DNA of 64,000 nucleotides from Candidatus Gastranaerophilales bacterium (GCA_900548405.1 UNSJ01000005.1:1-64000), one strand, 5' to 3'. Shown: positions 24,109 to 33,581, counted from the first letter of the stretch. The notes: generated from the sequence alone by a model not told the origin. Made by a program: numbers and translations.

Positions 24109-24249
24109 TAAGTTACTTCCATAAAGTTAATGTATTTATTTATATTATATCGTATGTTGCATTAATAGTCAAACAAAAATATAAAGCAAAGCATTATGTT
24201 AATTACCAGGCTTTTGTAAAATAATAAATAGTTACGTCAGGAGTATTTA

Positions 24250-24492
24250 ATGTCAGATTTAAAAAAACTTTTGGGTAAAAAAATTCAGATTATAAGAAAA
24301 TCTCGGAATCTTACTCAAGAAAAGTTAGCTGAGTTAATAGATATAGAAACGCCAAGCTTAAGTTATTTAGAAACGGGTAAGTATTCGCCTTCGATTGAAA
24401 CTTTACAAAAGCATAGTGAAGTTTTAAAAGTTGCTCCATGGGAGTTTTATTATTTTTCTGATATTTCAGAGGAAGAAATGAAAGAAGATTAA
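24250..24492 (+). CDS. XRE-family helix-turn-helix regulator 2
   Basis: An 80-residue HTH_3 protein (KKIQIIRKSRNLTQEKLAELIDIETPSLSYLETGKYSPSIETL) with a short C-terminal helix carrying several acidic residues. GGAG precedes the ATG. It is divergent from the broken pilin-fibre gene, in the same arrangement as XRE regulator 1 and pilin 1, which implies that this pair too was a regulator with its surface-protein target. No TACGTA repeats occur in its upstream gap, so its operator differs. It remains intact although its presumed target is broken. Confidence 0.9.
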   Translation: MSDLKKLLGKKIQIIRKSRNLTQEKLAELIDIETPSLSYLETGKYSPSIETLQKHSEVLKVAPWEFYYFSDISEEEMKED

Positions 24493-24493
24493 A

Positions 24494-24523
24494 AAAAGCT
24501 TTAGATAATAATCCAAAGCTTTT
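24494..24523. terminator. Terminator between XRE regulator 2 and panD
   Basis: AAAAGCTTT / AAAGCTTTT with a 12-base loop, usable in both directions. The stem is short and AT-rich, so strength is uncertain. Confidence 0.55.
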
Positions 24524-24549
24524 AAAATTAATTTATAACTTTTACAAAT

Positions 24550-24906
24550 CTATTGAGTATTAGTTATTTTGTTATTCTCATCCACTATTATAATTGTAGG
24601 CTTGTAGTTTTCCATTTCTTCAGGGTTATAAAGTCCGTAAGCTATGATTATAACTTTATCGCCGGGTTGTACTTTTCTTGCGGCAGCACCGTTTAAGCAA
24701 ATCATGCCTGAATCGGCTTTGCCTTTAATCACATATGTATGAAATCTTTCTCCGTTATTGATGTCTAAAATATCAACTTTTTGCCATTCTTTGATTTTAG
24801 AAGCTTTCATTAATGTTTCATCAATTGTAATTGAGCCTACATAATTTAAATTCGCATCTGTAACTGTTGCTCTGTGGATTTTTGAACTAATAAATTCTTG
24901 TAGCAT
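24550..24906 (-). CDS. panD: Aspartate 1-decarboxylase
   Basis: PanD makes beta-alanine from aspartate for pantothenate. The 118-residue proenzyme has the self-cleavage site at YVGSITID, where the Ser becomes the pyruvoyl group, and the conserved [16 protein letters not shown] start, [10 protein letters not shown] and [22 protein letters not shown]. Length is normal. AAAAGGAT precedes the ATG. It stands alone downstream of the amylase operon's terminator. Together with coaX it shows that CoA synthesis is at least partly endogenous. Confidence 0.97.
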   Translation of the reverse strand: MLQEFISSKIHRATVTDANLNYVGSITIDETLMKASKIKEWQKVDILDINNGERFHTYVIKGKADSGMICLNGAAARKVQPGDKVIIIAYGLYNPEEMENYKPTIIIVDENNKITNTQ

Positions 24907-25011
24907 TTTTTTATCCTTTTAACAGTTTTGTATAAACTTTCTTATGATTTGGTTGAAAGTTTTATTTCTCGCCTAAATATTTTAGCGCAAACATATTTAA
25001 AAATCAAAAAG

Positions 25012-25042
25012 AAGATGTAACTATTTATTATAGTTACATCTT
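25012..25042 (-). terminator. Terminator of the amylase operon
   Basis: A perfect 12-base stem AAGATGTAACTA / TAGTTACATCTT. On the reverse strand it is followed by CTTTTTG. Confidence 0.8.
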
Positions 25043-25064
25043 TGGTTTATTTAATGTGTGCCTT

Positions 25065-26789
25065 CTATAAATTTTGTTTGTATATTTTGTCGCTGTATTT
25101 TTCTATATTAGGAGTATTAATTTCAAATACGTGAATTCTTGCAGGTCCTAAATCTACGCATAATTCGTTATCTCTTGCCTGTAAAACGCTTTCTTTTCCG
25201 TATGATGGAAGAAGGTTTTTAAGTTCTTGATTAGCTTTTAGTGTAGGAACTTTTATTTTGCAGGCTACGGAACGGTTGATATTTTTATTTGCTACAATAA
25301 GTAAAGTTTTACCGTTGTAATGTCTTGCGTATGTGATAATTTGGTCGTTTTTATCGTTTTCTTTATTTAATTCTATAAACGTACCTTTGTTGATAACATC
25401 GGCATATTTGTCTTTAAGCGCAAAAGCACTTGTCATAAATTCACCGATTTCAGGCTGAGTTCCGCCCGGTTTTCTTGACGGGTTAAAGATATCAAGTCTT
25501 CCTCTGTGAACAGTCATTATATGGCTGTCAGTTTGGGTTTCAGGATTGTATTTATCTTCGTAAGGATATAAATAGTCATCCCCTGTTTGGTATCCGTCAA
25601 CAATATATGGGTTAAGCATTGGCAAGGTTGCCTGTAAGCCCATTGTCAGGTTGCAATATTCCGCACCGCCGTGAAACATTGGAGAAATGTCATCGTGAGT
25701 AGCAAAAGAACCTATTAAAGATTTTCCTTTAGGCAGTCTGTATGACATATCAAGCTGTTCTTTTACATAGTCCATAAATGAAGTAGCAGTTGTCCATTCG
25801 TGGAAAATGTGATATTGTCCGTAAATGGCATCATAACCGGCTCTTAGAGAATCTTCAGGTCTGTCATATGGCATATTTGCCTGAGGTGATGCATCTTCAT
25901 AAGTATATGTTTCTGCAAGCCAAGCAAACTCAGGATCACGCATATGTGAATAAGGAATTATTACATCCCAGAATTCAACAGGTTTCGCTCTGGCAACGTC
26001 AGATCTTATACCGTCAATTCCTAAATCAATACACATATCTACATATTGTTTATGCAATTCAAGCAATTTAGGATTTAATGTTCTTTTACCTTCGTCTTCC
26101 CACGGCTGGAACATTCTAATATCATTCCATCCTTGAGGAGTCTTAGCTAATCCGTCGCGTTCCATTGCCATAAGTTCAGGTTTTTCAAGGAACATATCAT
26201 AAGAAGCACAGCTAGGCATATCCAGCATTACTCTTATGCCGCGTTTATGGCATTCATCAATAAACGCTTTAAATTGTTCTTTATCAGTTCTCGGATCATT
26301 AGGATCTATGAGGTTCGGGTCAATTTTAAGCATGTCTTTTGGCGAATACAATGAACCCGCTGTTCCCATTGCTTTCATTCTTCCCGGCGGATGTATAGGC
26401 AAAACGTGAAGTGTATTAAAACCTTGTGCTTTAACTTCATCAAGTCTGTCTATGGCGTTAAGGAAAGTTCCGCGTTGTTCATTGCCGTCAATATATTCAT
26501 TGCCGTTTAAATCTTTTGCATTAAATGTTCTTGGAATTATTGCAAGGATTTTTGCTTCATTATTGTTAAATAATGTTTTCAAGTTGTTATGGTAGTTAAC
26601 CACTGCTGCATTTTCTGCTTTTTTAACAGACGGAACATTAATCATAGCCAAGTTATTTAAATAAGCGCTTATTAATCCGGAATTATTTGTCTTTACTTCA
26701 GGATTAGTTACGGCAGGCTGGTTATTCTGCGGTGTTGTCTGTTTAATACTATTTAATTTTAATGCCAGTAAGTTTGTTGTATTAATCAT
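25065..26789 (-). CDS. GH13 alpha-amylase family protein
   Basis: A 574-residue glycoside hydrolase of the alpha-amylase family. After an Asn-rich unassigned N-terminus (1-75) comes the barrel: strand one ILAIIPRTF, a calcium-type loop DLNGNEYIDGNE at residues 93-104, THDD near 364, the nucleophile Asp in GIDGIRSD near 262, and the acid Glu in WLAETY near 290. All three acids are present, so it should be active on alpha-glucans. There is no signal peptide, so it is probably cytoplasmic. It is last in an operon after two large membrane proteins, overlapping the previous one by eight bases. Confidence 0.9.
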   Translation of the reverse strand: MINTTNLLALKLNSIKQTTPQNNQPAVTNPEVKTNNSGLISAYLNNLAMINVPSVKKAENAAVVNYHNNLKTLFNNNEAKILAIIPRTFNAKDLNGNEYIDGNEQRGTFLNAIDRLDEVKAQGFNTLHVLPIHPPGRMKAMGTAGSLYSPKDMLKIDPNLIDPNDPRTDKEQFKAFIDECHKRGIRVMLDMPSCASYDMFLEKPELMAMERDGLAKTPQGWNDIRMFQPWEDEGKRTLNPKLLELHKQYVDMCIDLGIDGIRSDVARAKPVEFWDVIIPYSHMRDPEFAWLAETYTYEDASPQANMPYDRPEDSLRAGYDAIYGQYHIFHEWTTATSFMDYVKEQLDMSYRLPKGKSLIGSFATHDDISPMFHGGAEYCNLTMGLQATLPMLNPYIVDGYQTGDDYLYPYEDKYNPETQTDSHIMTVHRGRLDIFNPSRKPGGTQPEIGEFMTSAFALKDKYADVINKGTFIELNKENDKNDQIITYARHYNGKTLLIVANKNINRSVACKIKVPTLKANQELKNLLPSYGKESVLQARDNELCVDLGPARIHVFEINTPNIEKYSDKIYKQNL

Positions 26790-29361
26790 TTTTAACTACC
26801 TTTTTATCCGGAGTCTTTGTTTTTCCTAAGAAGAATTGTGCCAATACTGTTACGCCTAATAAACCTGCGCCGAAACCGCCGAATATCTTCAGCCATTTTC
26901 TTGTATTGAATGCTTGTTGTCCGGCTTTTGTAAACAACTCGTTAGGAGCTATACCTGTTAATAAGAATTTTAATTCAGAACTTGCATTATCATTTCTTGG
27001 TCTGATTAAGTGACGCGGTTTAGGGAAGTAGTATTCACCGCCGATATTATCCAAAACTAATGATCTGTATTTTGTGATTTCGTCTTTTATAATACTGTTA
27101 TCTGACAGAGTTGCTGTATCAAGGTGCATAGCATCTTCAAATATAAATTTCATTGTATCCTGATAGAAGTACTTATCTCCGGGAATATCTGTTGTTCCGG
27201 CAGCTTTGCCAAAGTATTTGTTAACTACTTTTCCGTCTTTTACCTCAATAGGATCAGTATCAGGAGAAGGGCTCGGATTTCTTAGCATAAAGAATTTTGT
27301 AGCACTGTCTGATGAATGTCCTTCAAGTGTAACGATTTTACATAGTTCAATCAGTTCTTCTTTCACTTCGCGAGGAAGTCCGTTTATAGAAGGAGAACCG
27401 TTAGTTTCTATTGTTGCAATTCTTCTGTACATATCAAGAGTATTGATAAGTCGGTAGAATGAACTTTTTACACCTAAAAGTCTGTCAGATACAAAAGATT
27501 TTTGGATATTCTTTAATGTTCCGACATTATCACCTGCATTAACGCCTATGACTGCTCTTGCTGTTTTATGGAAACCTGCTTCTTTCATATCGTTTGCAAA
27601 TTGAGTAAATTTAGAATCAACAATGTTGTCATATTTACTTTGCATTGCAAGTTTTTGGGCATCTGTCATTGAATTATCCAATTTCAAAATCGGAGCATTC
27701 AGGTCGCTAGGTTTAATTTCACTGTTAAGGTGTGCAACTTTAGCTATTAATTCACCCATAACTTTGTCATAAGTTGTTTTGTCTGAAGCAATTTTTTCAA
27801 ATTTTTCTCTAAGAAGTGCACCCATTAAGTGCTCGTCAAATCTTACTTTTTCAATTTCTTTCGGAGTTATGCCGAACGTTTTAAGCAAATCTTTAGAAAT
27901 ATTGTTCCAGTAGTTTGCAACAACTGTTTCAGGTGCAGAACCTACTTTCTTCAATGCGTATTCATCCAACGCCGCTGTTTCAGCTTTAAATCCGCTAATA
28001 AGGTTTGCAACGTGACGTAATTTTGATTGAAGTGTAGAATTCAATTTGCTTGATTTAAGTTTATCAAGTACACGTTTTATAGGGTGTTTATCACCTTTAT
28101 TACTTACAATTAATTTTTTAACGTAATCAAGTTCTTCGCGTTCAGCTTCAGGCACTCTGCCGTTATATGCATTTACATTGTCTTCAATAGTCAGCATAAT
28201 TTTGTCAATAATTTTTTGGAATCCTGTTTTGTCAGTATTTGAATTGAACAAATTATTTTCTCTGAACAGTTTAATCATTTGTTCTTCATTAGGAATAACA
28301 GTTTCCATAAATTCTTTGCTGAATTTATGACCGTCAAGTTTCTTTTGAAGGCTCTTAGTTACATTTTTGGCTGTATTTTCATCAATAGTATAAGTGCCGT
28401 CTGTGAGGATTGCATCCAAATCAGCTTTAAAGCTTTCTGCAGTAACAAGGTCCATGCCTTCAGTTAAGGTATTTGTGATAAGTTCGGCAAGTTCTTTATT
28501 TACAGGTTTATCTTTATGCAATTCTATAATTTTTTCTATATTTTTACGAATAGTATTATCCTGATGTTTTTTCACATAATCTGAGAAATTATCAAGAATT
28601 TTATCAGCTTGTTTATTTTGTCTGTTATTTAAATATTTTGCAAGATAAGGCTCTGTCTGATTACATATCAAAGCACTCATAATAGGAGTTGCAAAACCTG
28701 CTGTAAGCATCCATAAAGTGTTATTTTGGATAGCTAATTTTTTCATTTTTTCCTGAATAAAATCTCTGCGGTTAGGGATGTCTTTATCCACACCTAATCT
28801 GTCACCGATTTTTTGGATTTCTTCATCTTTGTATAAATCCCAAGGAATGAATTGAGGATCTTGATAGAAAGATTTTTTTCTTCCGAAACTGTCTTCATAT
28901 TCTTGTTGTACATTTACGCCGTGAATTAGTTTTGCAGGAAGCTGTATAGCAAGTTTAGGCCAAATAGCCATTGAAGCCAAAAATGATGCCAAACCTACAA
29001 ATTCCATTCCTTTTGTCATAGGAGTTTGTTTCTTTGTAAACAAATATCCAGCTATTGCAAGTCCGCCCAGTTTCAATCCTACGTCATTAAGTTTTCCAAG
29101 TTCGTGGTCATTTGCCTGACCTTTAGCAGCATGGTGAAATGCTTTTGCATCGTAAATTGCATCTTTAACCATTATGGCAGGAGCATTAAATATATTTTCT
29201 TTGAGTAGTCTGCCTTTACCGTGAAGCGGTTTAATAAATGTTCTGTTATCAAGTTCTCGCTGAATATCAAAATCAGGCATAGGCTTTTTAGGCTGCTCCT
29301 GAATTTGATAGGTGGTTGCAGCAGGTCTGTTTGCTATGTAATTGTTTATCAGATTTGCCAT
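26782..29361 (-). CDS. Large multi-helix membrane protein, paralogue of the next gene
   Basis: An 859-residue protein I do not recognise. It has hydrophobic helices near residues 96-108, 121-136 and 214-232, a long soluble helical middle (about 240-800), and a C-terminal membrane anchor (GGFGAGLLGVTVLAQFFLG, about 826-845). Residues 170-230 (FIPWDL, then IGDRLGVDKDIPN, then NNTLWMLTAGFA) match a block of the upstream 344-residue protein (FPRWDLL, KKLGMGTDLKD, SSYLWAATGVG), so the two share a domain. It lies between that gene and an amylase, which it overlaps by eight bases. It may scaffold the enzyme at the membrane, but that is inference. Confidence 0.75.
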   Translation of the reverse strand: MANLINNYIANRPAATTYQIQEQPKKPMPDFDIQRELDNRTFIKPLHGKGRLLKENIFNAPAIMVKDAIYDAKAFHHAAKGQANDHELGKLNDVGLKLGGLAIAGYLFTKKQTPMTKGMEFVGLASFLASMAIWPKLAIQLPAKLIHGVNVQQEYEDSFGRKKSFYQDPQFIPWDLYKDEEIQKIGDRLGVDKDIPNRRDFIQEKMKKLAIQNNTLWMLTAGFATPIMSALICNQTEPYLAKYLNNRQNKQADKILDNFSDYVKKHQDNTIRKNIEKIIELHKDKPVNKELAELITNTLTEGMDLVTAESFKADLDAILTDGTYTIDENTAKNVTKSLQKKLDGHKFSKEFMETVIPNEEQMIKLFRENNLFNSNTDKTGFQKIIDKIMLTIEDNVNAYNGRVPEAEREELDYVKKLIVSNKGDKHPIKRVLDKLKSSKLNSTLQSKLRHVANLISGFKAETAALDEYALKKVGSAPETVVANYWNNISKDLLKTFGITPKEIEKVRFDEHLMGALLREKFEKIASDKTTYDKVMGELIAKVAHLNSEIKPSDLNAPILKLDNSMTDAQKLAMQSKYDNIVDSKFTQFANDMKEAGFHKTARAVIGVNAGDNVGTLKNIQKSFVSDRLLGVKSSFYRLINTLDMYRRIATIETNGSPSINGLPREVKEELIELCKIVTLEGHSSDSATKFFMLRNPSPSPDTDPIEVKDGKVVNKYFGKAAGTTDIPGDKYFYQDTMKFIFEDAMHLDTATLSDNSIIKDEITKYRSLVLDNIGGEYYFPKPRHLIRPRNDNASSELKFLLTGIAPNELFTKAGQQAFNTRKWLKIFGGFGAGLLGVTVLAQFFLGKTKTPDKKVVKND

Positions 29362-29362
29362 A

Positions 29363-30397
29363 TTAGTTTACCACGTACTTACTGTCTTTTTTGATAACAT
29401 CCGCAGCATCGACTTTTGATGGTTTTAATGAACTTGACATTGTGTTTATAACACCGAAAACCGATGATAATACTGCGGCACCCAAAAGGATTTTTCCGGC
29501 ATGTTTTTCAATACCTGAACCTTCTCCTTTATAAAATGCTTTTGCACTTTGAACTAAACTTTTTCCGAAAGACTTCATTGATTTTCCAAACTCTTTGCCT
29601 TTCCAGAACTTGAAAGTCATTACTTTGAAATAGTTTTCCCAAGGTTTTTGGAATGCCAAACCTACGCCGGTTGCAGCCCAAAGATATGAGGATATATTCT
29701 TAGCAAGATTTTCTTTTATTATAATTTCTTTTATTCTTGGTTTTACTTCCTGGTCTGAATCTTTTAAATCAGTTCCCATACCGAGTTTTTTAGCGATTTT
29801 GTCGTAACGGTAATTTCTCTTTTCGCCTTTTGCTTCATCTCCGTAAAGTAAATCCCAGCGCGGAAATTCAACGCTTTCAAATACTTTATGATGTTCAATA
29901 CTTGTAATATCGGTATCGTATATGTCATCAGGAAGTTCATAAATTACTTTTGCATAAGGTCTTTCAGTGTCAATTCCGGTCATAAGCTGAACCGGTTTAC
30001 TGATAAATGATTTTGATACGCTTTTTGCAATACCGTAAAATAATACGCCCAGTGCCATTTTTTGACCTATGGCAGAGGCTTTGGACCTTGCAAACGGGGC
30101 AAAGAATTTATTTGCGGCATTGAATACTCCCATTAACATTGCACTGCCGATTAAATATGGTACTGTTCCCATTGTTAAAAATTCATAGAAATTAGCGTTT
30201 TTGCTTCCCTTTAAACCCTTTACAGGATAAACGGTCATGGCATTTGTTAATTTATCAATGCCTATAAGTGTGCGGGTGGCAAGATTGTTTTTCAAAAGCG
30301 TGTCATGAGTATAATCCAGTGCTTTTTTATTTTTATCATTGCCGTCTGCAGAAAAGTTTATGTTGTTGTTTACGCTATTAATCGGTAAAATCATCTT
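29363..30397 (-). CDS. Membrane protein sharing a domain with the 859-residue neighbour
   Basis: A 344-residue protein of unknown function. The start at 30397 (MILPINSVNNNINFSADG) was chosen because GGAG lies six bases upstream, while the earlier ATG at 30430 has none. It has hydrophobic stretches near residues 80-105 and 124-142, the FPRWDLL..KKLGMG..LWAATGVG block shared with the 26782 gene, and a C-terminal hydrophobic helix (ILLGAAVLSSVFGVINTM). Its Asn-rich start resembles that of the GH77-like enzyme (MQVSRINPNLSFGRS). It heads the amylase operon with one base before the next ATG. Confidence 0.75.
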   Translation of the reverse strand, partial: KMILPINSVNNNINFSADGNDKNKKALDYTHDTLLKNNLATRTLIGIDKLTNAMTVYPVKGLKGSKNANFYEFLTMGTVPYLIGSAMLMGVFNAANKFFAPFARSKASAIGQKMALGVLFYGIAKSVSKSFISKPVQLMTGIDTERPYAKVIYELPDDIYDTDITSIEHHKVFESVEFPRWDLLYGDEAKGEKRNYRYDKIAKKLGMGTDLKDSDQEVKPRIKEIIIKENLAKNISSYLWAATGVGLAFQKPWENYFKVMTFKFWKGKEFGKSMKSFGKSLVQSAKAFYKGEGSGIEKHAGKILLGAAVLSSVFGVINTMSSSLKPSKVDAADVIKKDSKYVVN

Positions 30398-30492
30398 TAC
30401 TCCACACACATCGATGTATTTATTGAACATCTGTAAATATATTTTTTTGATAGTAAATTTACAGCATATTTACATTTTTTAACAAAAATATT

Positions 30493-31338
30493 TTAACCGT
30501 AAATTGTGAAAAATATTGCAGTAAAAATTCCCGCAATTATGCAGTAATAACCGAATATTGCAAGTGAGAATTTTGATATAAATTTCATAAAATATTTGAT
30601 ACATAAGTAGCCCACAAGTCCTGATACGATTGTTCCTGCAGCAATTGCCGTCCAATTATATGTTAATGCTTCATGAATATCTATTTTTACAAGCGGATAA
30701 ACCATTGATGCTCCGAGTATAATCGGAATACTTAAAAGGAATGAATATCTTGCCGCAGTAACTCTATCTAACCCGCAAAAAAGCCCTGTTGCAATAGTCC
30801 AGCCGGAGCGTGAAAAACCGGGTAATGCGGCTAAACCTTGTGCCAAACCTATGAGCAATGAAGTTTTTAAATCAACTTCCGTTTTTTTTGCTTCGATTTT
30901 TTTAGACTTATATTCACTGTAAAGGAGGGTGAAACCTGTTATAAACAATAGAATTCCGACTATGGCAGGCGAGTATACAAGTTTTTCGGCAACTTCGTTT
31001 ATCGGCAGAGCAAGTGCAACTGTAATAACAGTACCTGCCATTATGTATAAGCCGAGTTTTGCTTCTTTGTTTGACCAGTCTTTTGTTTTAAGAGCATGCC
31101 ACATTGCTTTTAAAATTTCAGCTATATCTTTTCTGAAAAATATTAATACGGCAACAAGTGTTCCTAAATGCACCATTATATCAAAAAATACTTCTTCATT
31201 TGAATGTTGAACTATTTCTATACCTTTAAAAACTTTGTAAAAGTTTGATGTAAAAACAAGGTGAGCTGAACTTGATATGGGTAAAAATTCGCTTAATCCC
31301 TGTACTATACCCATTAATATTGCCTGTATAAAATTCAT
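30493..31338 (-). CDS. uppP: Undecaprenyl-diphosphatase
   Basis: UppP (BacA) dephosphorylates undecaprenyl diphosphate to recycle the lipid carrier for peptidoglycan and LPS sugars. The 281-residue integral membrane protein has the first active-site motif QGLSEFLPISSSAHL at residues 14-28 and the second PGFSRSGWTIATGL near 185, with about eight membrane helices. It is the last of the kdsD-kdsC-queD-uppP operon, with a gap of 20 bases after queD. Length and both motifs are normal. Confidence 0.97.
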   Translation of the reverse strand: MNFIQAILMGIVQGLSEFLPISSSAHLVFTSNFYKVFKGIEIVQHSNEEVFFDIMVHLGTLVAVLIFFRKDIAEILKAMWHALKTKDWSNKEAKLGLYIMAGTVITVALALPINEVAEKLVYSPAIVGILLFITGFTLLYSEYKSKKIEAKKTEVDLKTSLLIGLAQGLAALPGFSRSGWTIATGLFCGLDRVTAARYSFLLSIPIILGASMVYPLVKIDIHEALTYNWTAIAAGTIVSGLVGYLCIKYFMKFISKFSLAIFGYYCIIAGIFTAIFFTIYG

Positions 31339-31358
31339 GTTTTTTACCCTTCTTAAAA

Positions 31359-31721
31359 TTAATCTTCTTCATAGTAACTGCAGCATGAAGTTTGGGTTTC
31401 CCAAACTGTAACTTTGCTCAGCAATACAACTTTTTCTTTTAATTTATTGTAAATAAAGCATGCTATCATTTCACTTGAAGGACTTTCGCCTTTAAATTCA
31501 GGAAGCTCGTTTATATCTTTATGGTCAAGAAGGTCCAAAACTTCTTTGAGTTCTTTTTTCAGGATTTTGTAGTCAATTAATATGTTGCTTTTATCAAGAA
31601 CATCACCTTTTACAAAAACTTCTACCATCCAGTTATGACCATGCTGATTTTCACATTCACCGTCGTAATTCAACAAATGATGTGCAGCGGCAAAAAAGCC
31701 TTGTGTTTTAATTTCAAACAT
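31359..31721 (-). CDS. queD: 6-carboxy-5,6,7,8-tetrahydropterin synthase
   Basis: QueD converts dihydroneopterin triphosphate to carboxytetrahydropterin in queuosine and 7-deazapurine synthesis. The 120-residue protein carries the zinc histidines in FAAAHHLL (H14 or H15) and QHGHNW (H27, H29), the catalytic Cys (C23) and a C-terminal Glu (VWETQTSCCSY). That fits QueD rather than eukaryotic PTPS. GGGGAT precedes the ATG, four bases after kdsC. No queC, queE or queF is in the window. Confidence 0.93.
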   Translation of the reverse strand: MFEIKTQGFFAAAHHLLNYDGECENQHGHNWMVEVFVKGDVLDKSNILIDYKILKKELKEVLDLLDHKDINELPEFKGESPSSEMIACFIYNKLKEKVVLLSKVTVWETQTSCCSYYEED

Positions 31722-31725
31722 CTTT

Positions 31726-32193
31726 TTATATCCCCTTTTTTAGTATATAATCACAAAATTCTCTAACAGCGCCTCTGCCGCCATTTTTTGATGAAATAAA
31801 ATCTGCAATGCTTTTTACTTCTTCAACAGCATCTTGAGGACAGCCTTTAAGCCCTGCTTTTTCAAGACAGCAAATATCAGGCAAATCATCTCCCATATAT
31901 GCAACTTCATCAAAAGTCAGATTATATTTCTGCATAATACTTTCTAAAGTCGCAATTTTATTTTTTTGTCCCTGATGTAGTTCTTTTATATTTAAGTTTT
32001 TTGCGCGGTGTTCAACAGTACCGTTTTTTCTTGCAGTTATAATTGCGGTGATAATTCCTGCATTATTTAGGTTTACTATTCCCTGACCGTCTTTAGCGTT
32101 AAATGTTTTATACTCAACGCCGTTTTCATCAAAAGTTAAACTTCCGTCAGTTAACACGCCGTCTACATCAAAAGCAACAAGTTTTATGCTCAT
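31726..32193 (-). CDS. kdsC: 3-deoxy-D-manno-octulosonate 8-phosphate phosphatase
   Basis: KdsC removes phosphate from Kdo-8-phosphate. The 155-residue HAD phosphatase lacks a cap domain. The nucleophile Asp9 and the acid/base Asp11 are in FDVDGVLTDG, then IITARKNGTVEHRAK, and the Mg site YMGDDLPDI. It abuts kdsD, which supplies D-arabinose 5-phosphate for the same pathway, so the pair marks the cell as a Kdo/LPS maker with an outer membrane. Confidence 0.96.
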   Translation of the reverse strand: MSIKLVAFDVDGVLTDGSLTFDENGVEYKTFNAKDGQGIVNLNNAGIITAIITARKNGTVEHRAKNLNIKELHQGQKNKIATLESIMQKYNLTFDEVAYMGDDLPDICCLEKAGLKGCPQDAVEEVKSIADFISSKNGGRGAVREFCDYILKKGI

Positions 32194-33183
32194 TTATGCA
32201 ACTCCTGCTTTTAATAAGTCATGGATATGAACTGTTCCGATTGGCTTTCCGTTTTCATCGAGTACTGCAAGAGCTGTAATTGAATATTTTTCCATAAGGT
32301 TTAATGCACTGGCACCGTAATCTTTTGGAGAAATAAATTTAGGATTTGGCGACATAACGTCTTTTGCAAGAAGCGGTCTGATGTTCGGATATTTAATCAG
32401 AGTTCTTCTTATATCACCATCTGTAAGAACCCCTGTAAGTTTACCTTCTTCGTTAACAATCATCGCCATGCCTAGTTTTTTATCGGAAATGAGTGCAATA
32501 ACTTCTGCAAAACTTTGATTTTCTTGTGCAATAGGAAGTTTCTCTTTGTCTGTAAGCATTAAATCTTCAACTTTATATAAAAATCCTTTACCAAGAGCTC
32601 CTGACGGGTGGAAAATTAAGAAATCTTCTTCAGAGAATCCTCTTTTTTCAAGAAGACAAACCGCTAAAGCATCTCCCATTGCAAGTGTAGCTGTTGTGCT
32701 TGCAGTAGGTGCTTTGTTAAGCGGACATGCTTCTTTTTCAACAGAGATATCCAATGTAACATCTGAAGCATGAGCAAGTGTTGATCCCATTTTACCTGTC
32801 ATACCTATCATTGTTACGCCAAATCTTTTAATAAGCGGTAATAAATTCAGTAATTCTTGAGTTTCGCCGCTGTTAGAAATTGCTATAATGACATCATTTC
32901 TTGTAATAATACCTGAATCGCCGTGTGTACTTTCAGCAGGATGTAAAAAGTAAGAAGGAGTTCCGGTTGAAGATAAAGTTGCTGCAATCTTTCTTCCGAT
33001 AAGCCCTGATTTCCCCATACCTGTAACGATTACACGTCCTTTACAGTTGAAAAGCAAATCTATTGCTTTATCAAATTCTGTACCTATGCTGTTTTTTAAA
33101 CGCAAAATAGAGTTTGCTTCAATTGTTAAAACTTCTTTTGCTAATTCATTAATTTTACTTGTTGTCATTGTTATTGTTTCCAT
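32194..33183 (-). CDS. kdsD: Arabinose-5-phosphate isomerase
   Basis: KdsD interconverts ribulose 5-phosphate and arabinose 5-phosphate, the sugar precursor of Kdo. The 329-residue protein has an N-terminal SIS domain (VIVTGMGKSGLIGRKIAATL, then HPAESTHGDSGII and SNSGETQELL) and two C-terminal CBS domains (about 205-325). This is the standard KdsD plan. It heads the operon. A G-rich GGGGGAT precedes the ATG. kdsA and kdsB are not in the window. Confidence 0.96.
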   Translation of the reverse strand: METITMTTSKINELAKEVLTIEANSILRLKNSIGTEFDKAIDLLFNCKGRVIVTGMGKSGLIGRKIAATLSSTGTPSYFLHPAESTHGDSGIITRNDVIIAISNSGETQELLNLLPLIKRFGVTMIGMTGKMGSTLAHASDVTLDISVEKEACPLNKAPTASTTATLAMGDALAVCLLEKRGFSEEDFLIFHPSGALGKGFLYKVEDLMLTDKEKLPIAQENQSFAEVIALISDKKLGMAMIVNEEGKLTGVLTDGDIRRTLIKYPNIRPLLAKDVMSPNPKFISPKDYGASALNLMEKYSITALAVLDENGKPIGTVHIHDLLKAGVA

Positions 33184-33285
33184 TTTTTATCCCCCGTCAA
33201 AGTGATTATATAATAAATATCATTTAAAAGTAGGAAAATTGCACTAAATATTTAATTTTTGTTAAATTTAATCGATATTTGTTAT

Positions 33286-33549
33286 ATGAAAATGTATCAG
33301 GATTTTAAATTTGATAATTCAACAGATGTCGTTGAGAAATTTAAAAAGTTTATTGAAAAGAATGATTGTCCTAAGATTGAGGTTGATTTGTCAGCAGTAA
33401 ACATATTTGAAGCTTTAAAGTTTATGGTGCTTTCTTCAACTTATCATTTTCAAAAATATCCGAAAGGAAAATTACGCTGCAGAATTCAATCCGAAGAGGC
33501 TAAAAATTTTGTTTCTGCATTTATTACAAATAATTTAGAATTAGTCTAG
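33286..33549 (+). CDS. Small conserved-looking cytoplasmic protein
   Basis: An 87-residue protein of unknown function. The ATG at 33286 is the first plausible start and the frame before it opens with TTG. The sequence alternates beta and helix (KIEVDLSAVNIFEALKFMVL, then GKLRCRIQSEEAKNFV), reminiscent of a small alpha/beta fold such as a STAS-like domain, but the match is only in pattern. A GATATT lies six bases before the ATG and no Shine-Dalgarno is seen, so it may be leaderless. It sits alone between kdsD and the ADP-ribosyltransferase-like gene. Confidence 0.6.
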   Translation: MKMYQDFKFDNSTDVVEKFKKFIEKNDCPKIEVDLSAVNIFEALKFMVLSSTYHFQKYPKGKLRCRIQSEEAKNFVSAFITNNLELV

Positions 33550-33581
33550 CAAAAAAAATTTTTTACGGGTTTTGTAAGAGC

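Noticed and set aside
26683-26698. EF-hand reading of DLNGNEYIDGNE in the amylase
   Set aside because: Its location just after barrel strand one matches the calcium loop found in many GH13 enzymes, so no separate EF-hand domain is needed.
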